64,000 nucleotides of DNA from Roseiarcus sp963783175 (GCA_963783175.1 CAWANG010000015.1:62001-126000); one strand, 5' to 3'; positions 8,070-17,597 are shown, counted from the stretch's first letter. Notes: generated from the letters alone by a model not told the origin. Numbers and translations are program-made.

Positions 8070-9826
8070 TGCTCAAGCTCCATGGGAGAGGCGGCGGCGA
8101 GCTCGAGATGCGCGACCGTGCGCCAGGCGTGATGCGCGAGCCGGTTCAGAATCGCGACCGCATCGACGCGGGCGATCGCCGCGGTCGCGGTGAGCTTTCC
8201 GGACGCGACCATTTCGAGCGTGGCGCGGCGATGCGCCGACTTGAGATCGGCCAGCGCCTTGGCGTCGCGCTCGAGGTTCTCGGCCGAATTGCCGACCAAC
8301 TCGGCCGCGTCCTTGGCGGGCGCGCCGGCGAGGCTCGCCGCGAGCGGGTCATCCGCCGCGTGGCCCGGTCCGGCGGAGCGCGCGAATCCCGCCGCCGCCC
8401 CGGCCGCCTCGCGCATCGATCGCGCGCAAATCGCCGCGGCGCCGAGCTCCTCGGGCCCGTCGGTCGCAAGTCCCGTCTTCGCCATTGCGCCGACTGTCTC
8501 GGCGAGCCGGCTCGCATGATCGAGCGCATGCACGGTGCTCGTGAACCAAGCGTGGCCATCCTCTGAGGGCGGCGGGTCGGCTTTGGACAGAAAGTCGCCC
8601 GCCTGCCGCAACGCGTCCGACGCCTGCGCGAGCGTGGCCTCGTCGACGGCCGGGCGGACAGTCCCGCCTTCAACGGCGCCTTCGAGCGCTTTCGCCGTCG
8701 TCAGGCACAGCGTTTCGAGCGCTCGCTCGACCGTCCGGCGCACCGCTTCGACCGCAACCGTGGGCGCGCGAAGCGCAGCCGGATCGAGGTATTTCGTGAA
8801 CGGCGAGCCTCGCTCCGGCACCAGCCGCTCGATCAGGCGGGTGAACGGGGCCATCAGGGGCAGCAGCACGGCGACGCCGACCACGTTGTAGGCCGTATGG
8901 TAAGCGGCGAGCAGGGCCGTTGAATCGATCTCCTCCGACGCGCGGACGATGAGCGGCGTGACAAACGGAAAAAGGGCGATCGCGATCAGCGCGGCGACCA
9001 GCTTGAAGGCGATATAGGCTGCGGCCAGGCGCTTGGCGGTGCTGGACGCGCCGATCGCGGCGACCGCGGAACTCGTCGCCGTGCCGATGTTTTGGCCGAT
9101 CACCAGGGCCAGCGCCTGATCGAGGCCGACCGCGCCGGCATAGAGCGCCGACAGCGTGACCGCGATCGAGGCGGTCGACGACTGCATGACCGTCGTCATC
9201 AGCGCGCCGACTACGACCAGCAGCAGCACGTTGGCGAAGCCGGACAAAGTGATCGCGCCGGCGGCATTCATGACGGTCGGAAGGTCAGACGGATGCAACT
9301 GCTCGGCGAGCCCGCCCATGCCCTCTTGGAGCGTCGATAAGCCCACCAGGATCAGCGCGAAGCCGGCGATGGCGCTGCCCGCCGCCGCCAATCGTCCGCG
9401 CCCGACCACCTTGAGGAGCGCGCCGACGAAGACGATCGGTAGCGCAGCGGCGGTGAGCGAGATCCGGACCCCGAACGCCGCCACGAGCCAGCCCGTCCCG
9501 GTCGTGCCGATATTGGCGCCGAAAACCAGGCTCAGGCCTTGCGGGAAAGTGAGGAGCCCGGCGCTGACCAGCCCGATCGTGGTCATGGTGGTGGCGCTAG
9601 ACGATTGCACCAGGAGCGTGATGACCGCGCCCCAGAACGTGCCGAGGAGCGGGGTCGCCGCCGCCCTCTCCAGAACCTGCTTGAGCGCCGTGCCGGCGAG
9701 CGCCTTGAGCCCGTCGGTCATCACCGCCATGCCGAGCAGGAACAGGCCAACTCCGCCGACGATAGAAACGATCGTTTCCAACTTTCCTCCCGGCCCCTGT
9801 GTGATTCCACAGTGGGAAAGGTTCAT
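8066..9826 (-). CDS. Na/Pi cotransporter family protein with PhoU-like C-terminal domain
   Basis: 586 residues. The N-terminal 320 residues carry the duplicated Na_Pi_cotrans repeat, each with a QSSSATT/MQSSTAS motif (LVQSSSATTMTTIGL and TVMQSSTASIAV) and G-rich helices. The C-terminal about 230 residues are helical and PhoU-like. Members (NptA/YjbB type) carry phosphate across the inner membrane with Na+. The gene is first in a two-gene operon with the P-type ATPase (four-base overlap). Pairing a Na+-linked phosphate carrier with a cation pump is biologically sensible. The start at ATG 9826 gives a short polar leader before METIVSIV-like sequence; an internal start is possible. Confidence 0.92.
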   Translation of the reverse strand: MNLSHCGITQGPGGKLETIVSIVGGVGLFLLGMAVMTDGLKALAGTALKQVLERAAATPLLGTFWGAVITLLVQSSSATTMTTIGLVSAGLLTFPQGLSLVFGANIGTTGTGWLVAAFGVRISLTAAALPIVFVGALLKVVGRGRLAAAGSAIAGFALILVGLSTLQEGMGGLAEQLHPSDLPTVMNAAGAITLSGFANVLLLVVVGALMTTVMQSSTASIAVTLSALYAGAVGLDQALALVIGQNIGTATSSAVAAIGASSTAKRLAAAYIAFKLVAALIAIALFPFVTPLIVRASEEIDSTALLAAYHTAYNVVGVAVLLPLMAPFTRLIERLVPERGSPFTKYLDPAALRAPTVAVEAVRRTVERALETLCLTTAKALEGAVEGGTVRPAVDEATLAQASDALRQAGDFLSKADPPPSEDGHAWFTSTVHALDHASRLAETVGAMAKTGLATDGPEELGAAAICARSMREAAGAAAGFARSAGPGHAADDPLAASLAGAPAKDAAELVGNSAENLERDAKALADLKSAHRRATLEMVASGKLTATAAIARVDAVAILNRLAHHAWRTVAHLELAAASPMELEQ

Positions 9827-9889
9827 GGGTAGCGCGGGAGGATGCGCTTGTCGACCGGACGGGCCGGCTCGAGTTCCGGCCCGGGCGCT

Positions 9890-10528
9890 TCAACGGGACA
9901 GGCGGGCGATGTGGCCGATCGCCATGTCGAGCGCAAGCTCCAGCGGCCGGCTCGCACGCGTCGTCTGCGCCAGCAGGAGGCCGCCCTGAAGCGCGGCGAT
10001 GACCGCGGTAGCGAGCTCGGCCGGGTCGGCCTCGGGCTTGAGCGCGCCGCGATCGCGCATCGCCCGCAATCCCTGCCGGAGCTGCAATTCCCACAGCTCG
10101 AAACCGTGCGCCAAGAGCGCCCGCGCGCTCTCCGACCGATCGGAGAGCTCGCTCGCCAGCGATCCGAGCGGACAGCCGCCGACGCCGCGGGTGGCCCGGT
10201 TTATCGATACTACCGCGTCGCGCCATCGTCTGAGCCCGGCCAGCGAATCGACCCCGTCGAGGTGAGCAGACTGGACGCTCATCACTTGGCCGGTCTGGAA
10301 CTCGATTACTGTCCGCATCAGCGCGTTTTTATCGGCGAAGTAGTGGTAGAGCTGCGACTTCGAGGTCGCGCTCGCTTCCATGATGTCCTCGAGGCTGGTT
10401 GCGCTCGCCCCGTGCCGGTAGACGAGGTCCGCCGCCGCCTTGACAATCCGGGCGCGCGTCGCTGCGCCCCGCGCCGTCGCCGGCCGAGGCTCGCGCGCCT
10501 GGGCTCTTTTTTGTCCGGGCGCCCGCAT
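9890..10528 (-). CDS. TetR/AcrR family transcriptional repressor (AcuR/NemR-like)
   Basis: 212 residues from ATG 10528 (MRAPGQKRAQ). A longer reading would run through the palindromic operator and is unlikely. The N-terminal helix-turn-helix is clear (TRARIVKAAADLVYRHG, then SLEDIMEASATSKSQLYHYFADKNAL). The C-terminal domain has the GGCPLGSLASEL segment seen in the AcuR/YxaF/NemR-like group, which respond to small electrophiles or acrylate-type compounds; the group assignment is from memory of motifs. It is divergent from a peroxiredoxin gene, and the spacer holds two matching palindromes, so it probably represses itself and that gene. Confidence 0.9.
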   Translation of the reverse strand: MRAPGQKRAQAREPRPATARGAATRARIVKAAADLVYRHGASATSLEDIMEASATSKSQLYHYFADKNALMRTVIEFQTGQVMSVQSAHLDGVDSLAGLRRWRDAVVSINRATRGVGGCPLGSLASELSDRSESARALLAHGFELWELQLRQGLRAMRDRGALKPEADPAELATAVIAALQGGLLLAQTTRASRPLELALDMAIGHIARLSR

Positions 10529-10557
10529 GATCCTTTGCTCCGGGTCTGAGACTGAAC

Positions 10558-10583
10558 GGGATTGGACTTGACAGTCCAATCCC
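10558..10583. promoter_or_regulatory. TetR operator 1 (perfect inverted repeat)
   Basis: An 11-base perfect inverted repeat, GGGATTGGACT / AGTCCAATCCC, separated by TGAC. It lies 30 bases upstream of the TetR start codon and about 70 bases before the peroxiredoxin start. The core TGGACT-N4-AGTCCA matches the geometry of NemR/AcuR-type operators (six-base half-sites, four-base centre). Confidence 0.8.
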
Positions 10584-10607
10584 AAGCGGCAACTCTCAAG
10601 ACCATAT

Positions 10608-10625
10608 CTGGACCGATCAGTCCAG
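10608..10625. promoter_or_regulatory. TetR operator 2
   Basis: CTGGACC-GATC-AGTCCAG: the same half-site as operator 1 with the same four-base centre and a single mismatch. It lies 25 bases upstream of the peroxiredoxin ATG, inside the likely promoter/5' leader. Two sites of the same design between divergent genes support direct repression of both. Confidence 0.75.
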
Positions 10626-10649
10626 TGAACACGGAAACGGAGAGTTCGA

Positions 10650-11147
10650 ATGCCTTTTCTTCAAAACGGCGACGCGTTCCCCAAGTTCGAGGTCCCCGCT
10701 GTCGGCGGCGGAACGATCGCGCTGCCCGCCGCGCTCGCCGGATCGTGGGGCGTGATCCTGATCTATCGCGGCGCGTGGTGCCCGTTTTGCAACGCTCAGC
10801 TCGCCGGCTTCGCCGCCGAGAAGGATGCGCTGGACCGGCTCGGGGTGAAAGTCGTGGCTCTGTCGGTTGATGACGAGGCGACCAGCGCAGCGACCAGGGC
10901 GAAGAACCATGTTGAGTTTCCGGTTGGGCACAGCGCCGATGCGGACGCGATAGCCGCGGCTACGGGAGCGTTCGTCAATCCCAGCCGGCATTTCTTGGAG
11001 CCGGCCGGTTTCGTTCTCGCCCCGGACGGAACCGTGAGGGCGGCCGCCTACGCCACCAGCGCCATTGGCCGCGTCGTCGCCAAGGACGTGGTCGGCTTTG
11101 TCGGCTACCTGCAATCGGTGGCCGCCAAGGCTGCCGCTGCCGAGTGA
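10650..11147 (+). CDS. peroxiredoxin / redoxin-family protein (AhpC/TSA type)
   Basis: 165 residues with a thioredoxin-like fold. The active-site segment YRGAWCPFCNAQL gives C44 (peroxidatic position) and C47, a CxxC arrangement found in the AhpC/TSA-like branch often annotated peroxiredoxin-like. A later FPVGHSADADAIAAATGAF region is conserved in the family. It should reduce peroxides or act as a thiol-disulfide oxidoreductase in the cytoplasm; no signal peptide is seen. GGAGAG lies six bases before the ATG. Two TetR operators just upstream suggest induction by the ligand of the divergent repressor, probably a reactive electrophile or oxidant. Confidence 0.88.
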   Translation: MPFLQNGDAFPKFEVPAVGGGTIALPAALAGSWGVILIYRGAWCPFCNAQLAGFAAEKDALDRLGVKVVALSVDDEATSAATRAKNHVEFPVGHSADADAIAAATGAFVNPSRHFLEPAGFVLAPDGTVRAAAYATSAIGRVVAKDVVGFVGYLQSVAAKAAAAE

Positions 11148-11267
11148 CCCGGGGCGGCGACTGTAGCCGCGCTCCATGGCCCGTCGGGGGACGAGCGTCC
11201 CGGACCCCTTACGGAGCGCTGCTGGGCGCGATCAACGACCGCGCCGACAGGGCCGCCCGGCGCGCAG

Positions 11268-12333
11268 TCACTCGAGCAAATCCCGCGCGCCGAGATCCTC
11301 GACGGCGAGATGGATGCGCTCGAGGTTGTTCCACCAGATCACGGGCGGAATGTTGGCGCCCGCCTGCCAGACCGGCGTCGTCAGGCACCAAAGCGCCGCC
11401 AGCCGGTAGTCGTTATCCAGGGCCCGCCGGTCGTAGCCGCGGACGCCATGCGCCAGGAGCTCCGCGTGATAGAAATCGAGGAGCGGGCGCTCCATCGCGC
11501 GGCGTCGGTCCGGATACCAATGGACCGCCATCATGTAGGCGAGGTCCTCGGCTGCGACCCCCAGGCGCCAGGCATCCCAGTCGAAGAGCCTGACGTCGCC
11601 GCCGCCGTCGCGCGGCAAAAAGCAGTTCCAGACATGCGCGTCGCCATGCACGATCGTCACGGCGCGGCGGCTGTCGGTGCGCCTGACGAGGCGCGGCGCG
11701 CGGTCCAGGAGCAGTGCATACAGGTCGCGTCGTTCTCGCGGCAGGCGGTCGCCGAGCCTTTCCTCGAACTCGGCGATCTTGCCTTTGAGCGTGAGCAGAT
11801 ATTGATCGACGGCCTCGGCGTCGCCCCAGCGCCCGATCGACGTGGCCTAGACGCGGGTCTTCCCACCAGTGGGCGTGGAAGCGCGCCCAGGCGCGAAGGA
11901 TGGTCTCGCATTCGCCGAATGTGGGCGGCAGCGGCCACGCGGTGACGATCTTGTGGGTCGCTCCAAGGTCTTCGAGCAGAAGCCGCCAATGGTTGGTCTC
12001 AGCGTCCCATTCCGCTTCGAAGCATCGCGGCAGGAGGCCGGGCGGCGTCGCCGCGGCGACCTTGCGGTAGAATTCGACTTCCTGCCGGCCGGGATTCCAT
12101 TCCATCGTCAGGCGCTCCGGCAGGCCGGTCTTGAAGATGAGCGAGTGCGGCGCCCCTTGCGCGTCGCCCTCATAGGCGAGGTTCAGGCGAACAATGCGGG
12201 AGAGCACGGTCGATCGCGGCTTTTCCGCTTCGACTGCGCTGACGCGGCCACGGTCGAGAGCGCCGCCGCGGCGAAGCGCGAGCGTGAGCGAATCGGGCGT
12301 GATCGATTCCGGCGGCGTCTGTGTCGTCATCAT
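11268..12333 (-). CDS. phosphotransferase (aminoglycoside/CHK kinase-like), frameshifted
   Basis: Two overlapping minus-strand frames together make one kinase-fold protein. The N-terminal part starts at MMTTQTPPESI (12333) and reads to about HAHWWEDPRLG. The C-terminal part resumes one base out of frame as SIGRWGDAEAVDQYLL and contains the catalytic loop HGDAHVWNC and the metal-binding LFDWD. The order and spacing match the APH/ecdysteroid-kinase-like family of small-molecule phosphotransferases. The break lies at about 11835-11846 and is repaired by removing one base, so it may be a sequencing insertion rather than gene decay. The start codon overlaps the stop of the nitronate monooxygenase gene (TGATG), so the two are translationally coupled. 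Confidence 0.75.
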
Positions 12334-13454
12334 CAGTCCATCCGCGCCCGGCTCTCCGGTCCTGCATGATCCCTTAGGGTTCGAGCCGGAAGCGCCGTGA
12401 GCGTGGCCTTGGCCTCGCGCCACAGCCGCTCGGTGAGCGCGCCGGCGTCCTCCTCGCGTGCGAGCGCCGCCGCTTGGCCGGCCCAAAGCGGCGAATAATC
12501 GCCCGAACCGCGCTTCTCCCAATGGGCGCGTAAGGGGGCGACCGCGCCGGTCGCCAGCGGGAAGGCGGGCGCGGCGTTGTTCATTGGCCCGTGCTCGCGC
12601 ATGAAGCGGTTGACAAGGCCGCGCGCGGGGCGGCCGGTGAAGAGATTGGTGAGCCGCGTCGCGTCGTCGCTCGCTTCGCGAAGCGCCACGCGATGGAGCG
12701 CGGTCGTCGCCGCCTGCGGCGTCTTCAAGTATGCCGTGCCTATTTGCGCTGCGCTTGCGCCAAGCGCGAAAGCGGCGGCCACGCCCCGTCCGTCGGCGAT
12801 GCCGCCAGCTGCGATGACCGGCAGGCGAACCGCATCGACCACCTGGGGCAGCAGCGCGATAAGACCCGGCTGGCCGGCGATGTCCTCGCTCAGGAACATG
12901 CCGCGATGGCCGCCAGCCTCCGCCCCTTGCGCGATCACGGCGTCGACGCCGCGCGCTTCAAGCCAGCGCGCCTCGGCGACGGTGGTCGCGGAGGAATAGA
13001 TCTTCGCCGCCGTAGCCTTCACCCGCGCTAGGAGCGCCGCCTCCGGCAGGCCGAAATGGAAGCTCACGACCGGAGGCTTCATGGCTTCGACGACCTCGGC
13101 CATCGCGGCGTCGAACGGCGTGCGTCCGGGGCCGCTTCCCGCAGCGGGCGGATCGAGGGCGGCCTCCGCATAGTCGCCCGCGAGACGCCCAAGCCATTGC
13201 GCCTGCCGCTCCGGATCGGCGGCGGGCGGCTCATGGCAGAAGAAGTTGACGTTGAACGGCGCCTGCGTGCGGGTGCGGACTTCGGCGATCTGCTCGCTCA
13301 AGATCGCGGGGGTCAGCATCGCGCTCGGGAGCGACCCGAGGCCGCCCGCTTCGCTGACGGCGACGCAAAGCTCGACACCCTGCGAGCCGGCCATCGGCGC
13401 CTGGATGATCGGCAGGCGCGAGGGAAGCCATTCGCGAGGCATGAGGCTCTCCAA
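12333..13454 (-). CDS. nitronate monooxygenase (2-nitropropane dioxygenase family)
   Basis: 373 residues, normal for class NMO flavoproteins. FMN-binding TIM-barrel motifs are visible: PIIQAPMAGSQG at the N-terminus, FNVNFFCHEPP, VIAQGAEAGGHRGMF (the conserved AGGH), LPVIAAGGIADGRGVAAAFALGA and GTAYLKTP. The enzyme oxidises alkyl nitronates such as propionate-3-nitronate to carbonyl compounds and nitrite/nitrate, a detoxification role, in the cytoplasm. MPREWLP at 13442 is an alternative start. The stop overlaps the start of the downstream kinase gene. Confidence 0.93.
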   Translation of the reverse strand: MESLMPREWLPSRLPIIQAPMAGSQGVELCVAVSEAGGLGSLPSAMLTPAILSEQIAEVRTRTQAPFNVNFFCHEPPAADPERQAQWLGRLAGDYAEAALDPPAAGSGPGRTPFDAAMAEVVEAMKPPVVSFHFGLPEAALLARVKATAAKIYSSATTVAEARWLEARGVDAVIAQGAEAGGHRGMFLSEDIAGQPGLIALLPQVVDAVRLPVIAAGGIADGRGVAAAFALGASAAQIGTAYLKTPQAATTALHRVALREASDDATRLTNLFTGRPARGLVNRFMREHGPMNNAAPAFPLATGAVAPLRAHWEKRGSGDYSPLWAGQAAALAREEDAGALTERLWREAKATLTALPARTLRDHAGPESRARMD

Positions 13455-13775
13455 GTTTCGACTTTTGCCGGATTATATCGCAACGGAACTCAGACGCGGC
13501 CAGGGGTCAGGACCTAGTGGTCAAAATCAAACGTTTGGTATCCGACTGAATGGCGGGAGTGCGCAAACACCGGTCACTCTCGGACGGCTTCGCGAATGGC
13601 TCGAATTGACTCCAAACGGACCTTTGACCCCCAATTCCGCACGCTGTGTCGCAGCCTTTCCGGCGAAAGAATGATGCCTCGCGGACTATCCGATCTTCGA
13701 AGTGGCCTACATTACGCGCTCCCGATCGATTGGGCGGCGGGAGATACATTGATTCAAGGGATAGTGAGGGTCCGG
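13455..13775. other. intergenic region with no recognised gene
   Basis: About 320 bases between the nitronate monooxygenase start and the DUF1254 gene, which are divergent, so promoters for both should lie here. The DUF1254 frame is open across part of it, but the encoded residues do not look like protein. I see no clear repeat or RNA gene. Confidence 0.5.
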
Positions 13776-15173
13776 ATGGTGATATCAGGCGTTCGAACGT
13801 TGACGGTTCTCGCGGCGATGGCGGTTGGAATGATCGCCCCGATGTCAAGCGCTGTGGCGCAGGACAGCAAACCAGACTGGCGCGAGCAGAACGCCTACAC
13901 GTTGGGTGTGCAAGCATATCTCTACGCCTTCCCATGGGCCTACATGCCCGAGGCGAGGTGGCTGCGGACGGGGAACCTTGATCATCAGGCCGACCGTTTC
14001 GATCCTATCAGACACTTAGAGGACGCGAACCATTTGAGCGGCGGCGCGCCGAACAACGACACGCTCTATTCGCGCGCCTGGGTCTATCTCAAGGACGAGC
14101 CGGTCATCCTCACTGTGCCGGAGGTCTCGGATCGCTATTACACGATGGAGATTACCGACTTCATGGGCGACAATTTCGCCTATGTCGGCACGCGTGCGAC
14201 CGGGACCAAAGCAGGGAGCTACGCGATCATCGGTCCCGATTGGAAAGGAACGCTTCCGGAGGGCGTAAAGGCGCTGCCTCCGTCATCAACGCCGTGGGCG
14301 ACAATTCTGGGCCGCACTTATGTGAAGGATGCGTCCGATCTGGACGCTGCGCATAAGATCCAGGACCAGTACAAGCTCGCGCCGCTCTCGCAATGGGGCA
14401 AGTCGGAAATTGTCCCGCCGAAAGACGCGATCATTTGGGAAGGGTTCGACCCGAAGGCCGACCCGCTCGCGGATTGGAAAACGATCAACCGGGCGATGAT
14501 CGAAGTCCCGCCGCCCGCGCGCGAGGCCGACATGCTGCAGCAGTTCGCACGCATCGGAATCGGACCGGGGCTGGATGTTGAAGCGCAGGACGCGAGCACG
14601 AAGCGTGGGCTCGCCCGCGCCGCCGTCGATGGAAAAAGAATCATCGCCGATGCCTTCACCGACGGATATGCGCAAACGCAAGTCAACGGCTGGAACTATC
14701 CGCCCACCTGGACGGGACGACCAACACCGACCCGTGACTGGCTGGGTCGCGCGGTGCAGATGCTCGCGGGCTTCATCGCCAACGATCCGGTCGAAGGGAC
14801 GTATTTGAACGTTTCCGTCGACGGCGACGGCAAGCCTCTGACCGGCGAGAACCGCTACGTCATCCATTTCGACAAGGGCGGCGAGCCGAAGGTCAAGGCG
14901 TTCTGGTCGGTGACCATGTACAATCTCAAATACAATCTCGTCGCCAATCCGATTGACCGCTATTCGCTTGGCGACCGTTCGGGCATGAAACATGACGCGG
15001 ACGGCGGGCTGACGATTTATGTCCAGAAGGACTCGCCCGGCGCGGACAAGGAGAGTAACTGGCTACCCGCTCCGGACGGGCAGTTTTTCATGATCATGCG
15101 CACCTATCTCCCAGCGGACGACATCGTGAACCAGACTTGGCAGCCCCCGAAGATAACAGCCGTCAACGGATAG
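13776..15173 (+). CDS. DUF1254/DUF1214 domain exported protein
   Basis: 465 residues from ATG 13776, chosen for the GAGGG five bases upstream and because a signal peptide begins there (VRTLTVLAAMAVGMIAPMSSAVAQ, cleavage after AQD region). The N-terminal half has the DUF1254 signature (ayiYaFPwaymPEARW, NNDTLYSRAWVYLKDEPVILTVPE, YYTMEITDFMGDNFAYVGTR) and the C-terminal third the DUF1214 signature (NRYVIHFDKGGEP, FWSVTMYN, GMKHDADGGLTIYVQKDSPG, NWLPAPDGQFFMIMRTY). Function of the family is not established; it is common and periplasmic in Proteobacteria. It stands alone, with no operon partner visible. Confidence 0.9.
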   Translation: MVISGVRTLTVLAAMAVGMIAPMSSAVAQDSKPDWREQNAYTLGVQAYLYAFPWAYMPEARWLRTGNLDHQADRFDPIRHLEDANHLSGGAPNNDTLYSRAWVYLKDEPVILTVPEVSDRYYTMEITDFMGDNFAYVGTRATGTKAGSYAIIGPDWKGTLPEGVKALPPSSTPWATILGRTYVKDASDLDAAHKIQDQYKLAPLSQWGKSEIVPPKDAIIWEGFDPKADPLADWKTINRAMIEVPPPAREADMLQQFARIGIGPGLDVEAQDASTKRGLARAAVDGKRIIADAFTDGYAQTQVNGWNYPPTWTGRPTPTRDWLGRAVQMLAGFIANDPVEGTYLNVSVDGDGKPLTGENRYVIHFDKGGEPKVKAFWSVTMYNLKYNLVANPIDRYSLGDRSGMKHDADGGLTIYVQKDSPGADKESNWLPAPDGQFFMIMRTYLPADDIVNQTWQPPKITAVNG

Positions 15174-15347
15174 TAGCCGCGCCGTCTTCGCGGACGACCT
15201 GCAAACTCGGAATTGTGACGCCCACTGCGCGGCCCAGGCGCGCCGAGCGCCTGAGTCGCGGACCTTGCGGGGTCGACCGCATTGCGCGCTTGCTTCGCAG
15301 ACTTGACGCCGGCAGCGCCCGGTCAACCGGGGAGCGCCTCCGACTTC

Positions 15348-15494
15348 TTAGAGCGATAGCGCGATTTTTCCCGCAAGGCCGGCGAGAATCAGCACGCCGC
15401 TAAGGCGGTGGCTGGCGTTCTCGTCCGCCAGGAATATGCGACCGAAGCCGATCATTGCGGCTAGCGTCACAGCGATTTGACCAGCAGCATTCAT
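15348..15494 (-). CDS. small hypothetical membrane protein or remnant
   Basis: A 48-residue frame starting MNAAGQIAVTLAAMIGF, with GAGGATC seven bases before the ATG. It has two hydrophobic stretches around a polar ADENASHR turn and resembles the last two helices of a drug/metabolite-type transporter. It could be a real small protein or the tail of a decayed transporter. Confidence is limited because nothing upstream completes a longer transporter in frame. Confidence 0.35.
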   Translation of the reverse strand: MNAAGQIAVTLAAMIGFGRIFLADENASHRLSGVLILAGLAGKIALSL

Positions 15495-15706
15495 GTTTTG
15501 ATCCTCAGCGGCGGCGGGAACGAACATCGCCTTGCGCCGCATGGGTCTCTCGGCTTGCCGGCCCTGGAGCGTCCGACGGCGTTCAGCGTCCGCGAGCAAT
15601 AGGGGAAAAACGAGAACAAAGCAAGAATAAAAAGGGGCCGTCCCGACAAAAGATCTGCGGGTCGCGGCGCGGTCAGGAGGCGGGGTGACCCGCCGCCACA
15701 ATGCTT

Positions 15707-15735
15707 TTGCGAAAATCAGAAGGCCGTGCTATACC
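15707..15735 (+). promoter_or_regulatory. promoter-like element with conserved spacer, copy 1
   Basis: TTGCGA, a 17-base spacer AAATCAGAAGGCCGTGC, then TATACC with an extended TGC before it. The spacer is shared almost base for base with the element at 27308, and recognisably with the one at 57675, which ordinary promoters do not require. It could be a sigma-70 promoter family or part of a dispersed repeat. Confidence 0.5.
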
Positions 15736-15885
15736 CATTTCCATCGCTTTGGCCCGACGCCGGACTGAGAGCCGAAAAGAGAGGACGGAATCAGGCATGA
15801 GACGTTTGGCGCAGATCCCGAGGCACGACCGGAATTTTTTGTTGGATTCGCTGCAACCCATTGAAAGTCCCGATTCGGACAAATA

Positions 15886-15947
15886 AAATCAAGCAAATCC
15901 AAGCAATTTTGCTTGGATTTATTTGGATTTGTTTGGTCTTGCTTGGC
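15886..15947. repeat. TTGGATTT repeat block with perfect 12-bp hairpin
   Basis: AAATCCAAGCAA at 15895-15906 pairs perfectly with TTGCTTGGATTT at 15909-15920 across a two-base loop, and is followed by further TTTGGATTTG and CTTGCTTGG copies. It lies between convergent reading directions and could serve as a terminator, but the tandem TTGGATTT units relate it to the blocks at 27515 and 57866. Confidence 0.65.
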
Positions 15948-15999
15948 CGCGAGCCAAGAGCGGGGCCGCGTGTGCGGAGCAGGCCGCCGCAGCCGCCCC

Positions 16000-17326
16000 T
16001 CACGCGAACGCGCGCGCCGCCGCCTTGTGCTTGGCGATCAGCTCCGCAAGGTCGACGCCCTCGGGCGCCGTCGATGACCCGCCAGCGGCCGGCGACCATT
16101 ACCCGGTCGGAGCGATGAGCCCCGCAGAGGACGAGCGCCGCGATCGGGTCGTGCGCGCCGCTGAAGCGCGGCTCATCGAGGGTGAATAGGGCAAGGTCCG
16201 CCTGCATGCCGACCGCGATCGTGCCGATGTCGTCGCGCCCAAGGCAGCGCGCCGAGCCCTGCGTTCCCCAGCGCAGCGCGTCGAGATGGGTAACGGCGGC
16301 GCCGTAGCGCAGCCGCCCCAGCATCAGAGAGTGGCGAACGGCCTCCATCATGTTGGAGGAATCGTTCGACGCCGAGCCGTCGACGCCGAGGCCGATCGCG
16401 ACGCCCGCCGCCTCGAGCTCCACGGTAGGGCAGACCCCTTGCGCGAACAGCATGTCGGAGGCGGCGCAGTGGCTGACCCCAACTCCGGCGCGGCCGAGTC
16501 GCTCAATCTCCCCGGCGTTGAAATAGACGCCATGCGCGACCCATGTGCGCGAGGTGAGCCATCCGGCCTCCTCGAGGATGTCAACCGATCGCTTGCCGAA
16601 CGCCTGCATGGCGTAGACGTCCTCGTCGGGCGACTGGCAGAGGTGGCAATGGAGCCTCGCGTCGAAGCGCTCGGCGAGCGCCGCCGAGCCTTCCATCACC
16701 CGCTTCGGCACCGCGAGCGGCGAACAGGGCGCGAGCGCAACGCGGATCATCGCGCCAGCCCTTTGATCGTGATAGAGCCTGAGCACGCGCTCGCTGTCCT
16801 TGAGGATCGTGTCCGAGTCCTGGACGATCGAGTCCGGCTGAAGGCCGCCGTCCTTCTCGGAAATGCCCATCGAGCCGCGCGTGACCGTCATCCGCACCCC
16901 GAGCCTCATCGCCTCTTCGACTTCGATGTCGATGGCGTTCTCGAGCCCCGGCGGAAAGAGATTGTGGTGATCGGCCGCGGTCGTGCAGCCGGAGAGCAAT
17001 AGCTCGACAAGCGCCATCCTGACTGCAATCCTGAGCGCCTCGGGCGTCATGCGGTCCCAGACCCGCTCCATCGCCATGAGCCACGGGATGAGCGCCTTGC
17101 CGAGGCCGGCGGAATGGGCGCGGGTCAGCGTCTGGTAGAAATGGTGATGGGCGTTGACGAGCCCAGGCACGACAACATGGCGCGAGGCGTCGAAGGTCGC
17201 GTCGGGGCGAATCGCGGGCGATCGGCCGCGGGCGACGCACTCGACGATCTCGGCGCCCTCGACGACGATCCCACGCTCGGCGCCGGACGCGAGGATGGCG
17301 AGGGGATCTTTGATCCATAGGCGCAT
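16000..17326 (-). CDS. 8-oxoguanine deaminase-like amidohydrolase (C-terminal frameshift)
   Basis: About 441 residues from ATG 17326 (MRLWIKDPLA). It is a class of the ATZ/TRZ deaminase family: NAHHHFYQTLTRA (metal-binding HxH), HCHLCQSPDEDVYAM, WVAHGVYF, GVSHCAASDM and GVDGSASND in order, plus the GRWRVIDGA strand near the end. This set, including HHH-FYQ and CHLCQSPDE, matches 8-oxoguanine deaminase, which converts 8-oxoguanine to urate in the cytoplasm. At about 16060-16068 one extra base throws off the last 20 codons; read one base on, it ends in EGVDLAELIAKHKAAARAFA with a normal stop at 16000. Without the correction the frame would run to 15791 through implausible sequence. Confidence 0.82.
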
Positions 17327-17597
17327 GCGGCATGAGGCTCCGTTCCGGCCCAAGAGCGCGACAGGGGCGCATAGGCGAGGCGGCGCGAAACGTAAAGCCG
17401 GGCGCTCGCGCCTGTCCCACGCGATATTTCACAAAATTGGATTCGACGTCCGGAATTTCGGCCCTTATGGTGGCGCGCCGTGAGGGCGCAAGCGGCCTAA
17501 TTGCGGCGCGTCGGCTGGAAGCCGGAGCCAGTCCGCGGCGGGAGGCGACGCAAGAGGTTCAACCGCCTCTCGAACTGAACTGCTGGAGGGAATTGGA

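Larger units (their letters stand above)
15495..15999. other. intergenic region with promoter-like element and repeats
   Basis: About 500 bases without a convincing gene. It contains the promoter-like element at 15707-15735, a possible 29-codon frame starting MRRLAQIPRHDRNF at 15797, and the TTGGATTT repeat/hairpin block at 15886-15947. The same order of elements recurs near 27.3 and 57.7 kb. Confidence 0.5.

Noticed and set aside
11188..11201. GGGACG-AG-CGTCCC palindrome after the peroxiredoxin gene as a terminator
   Set aside because: The two-base loop is too small for a stable hairpin and no T-run follows.
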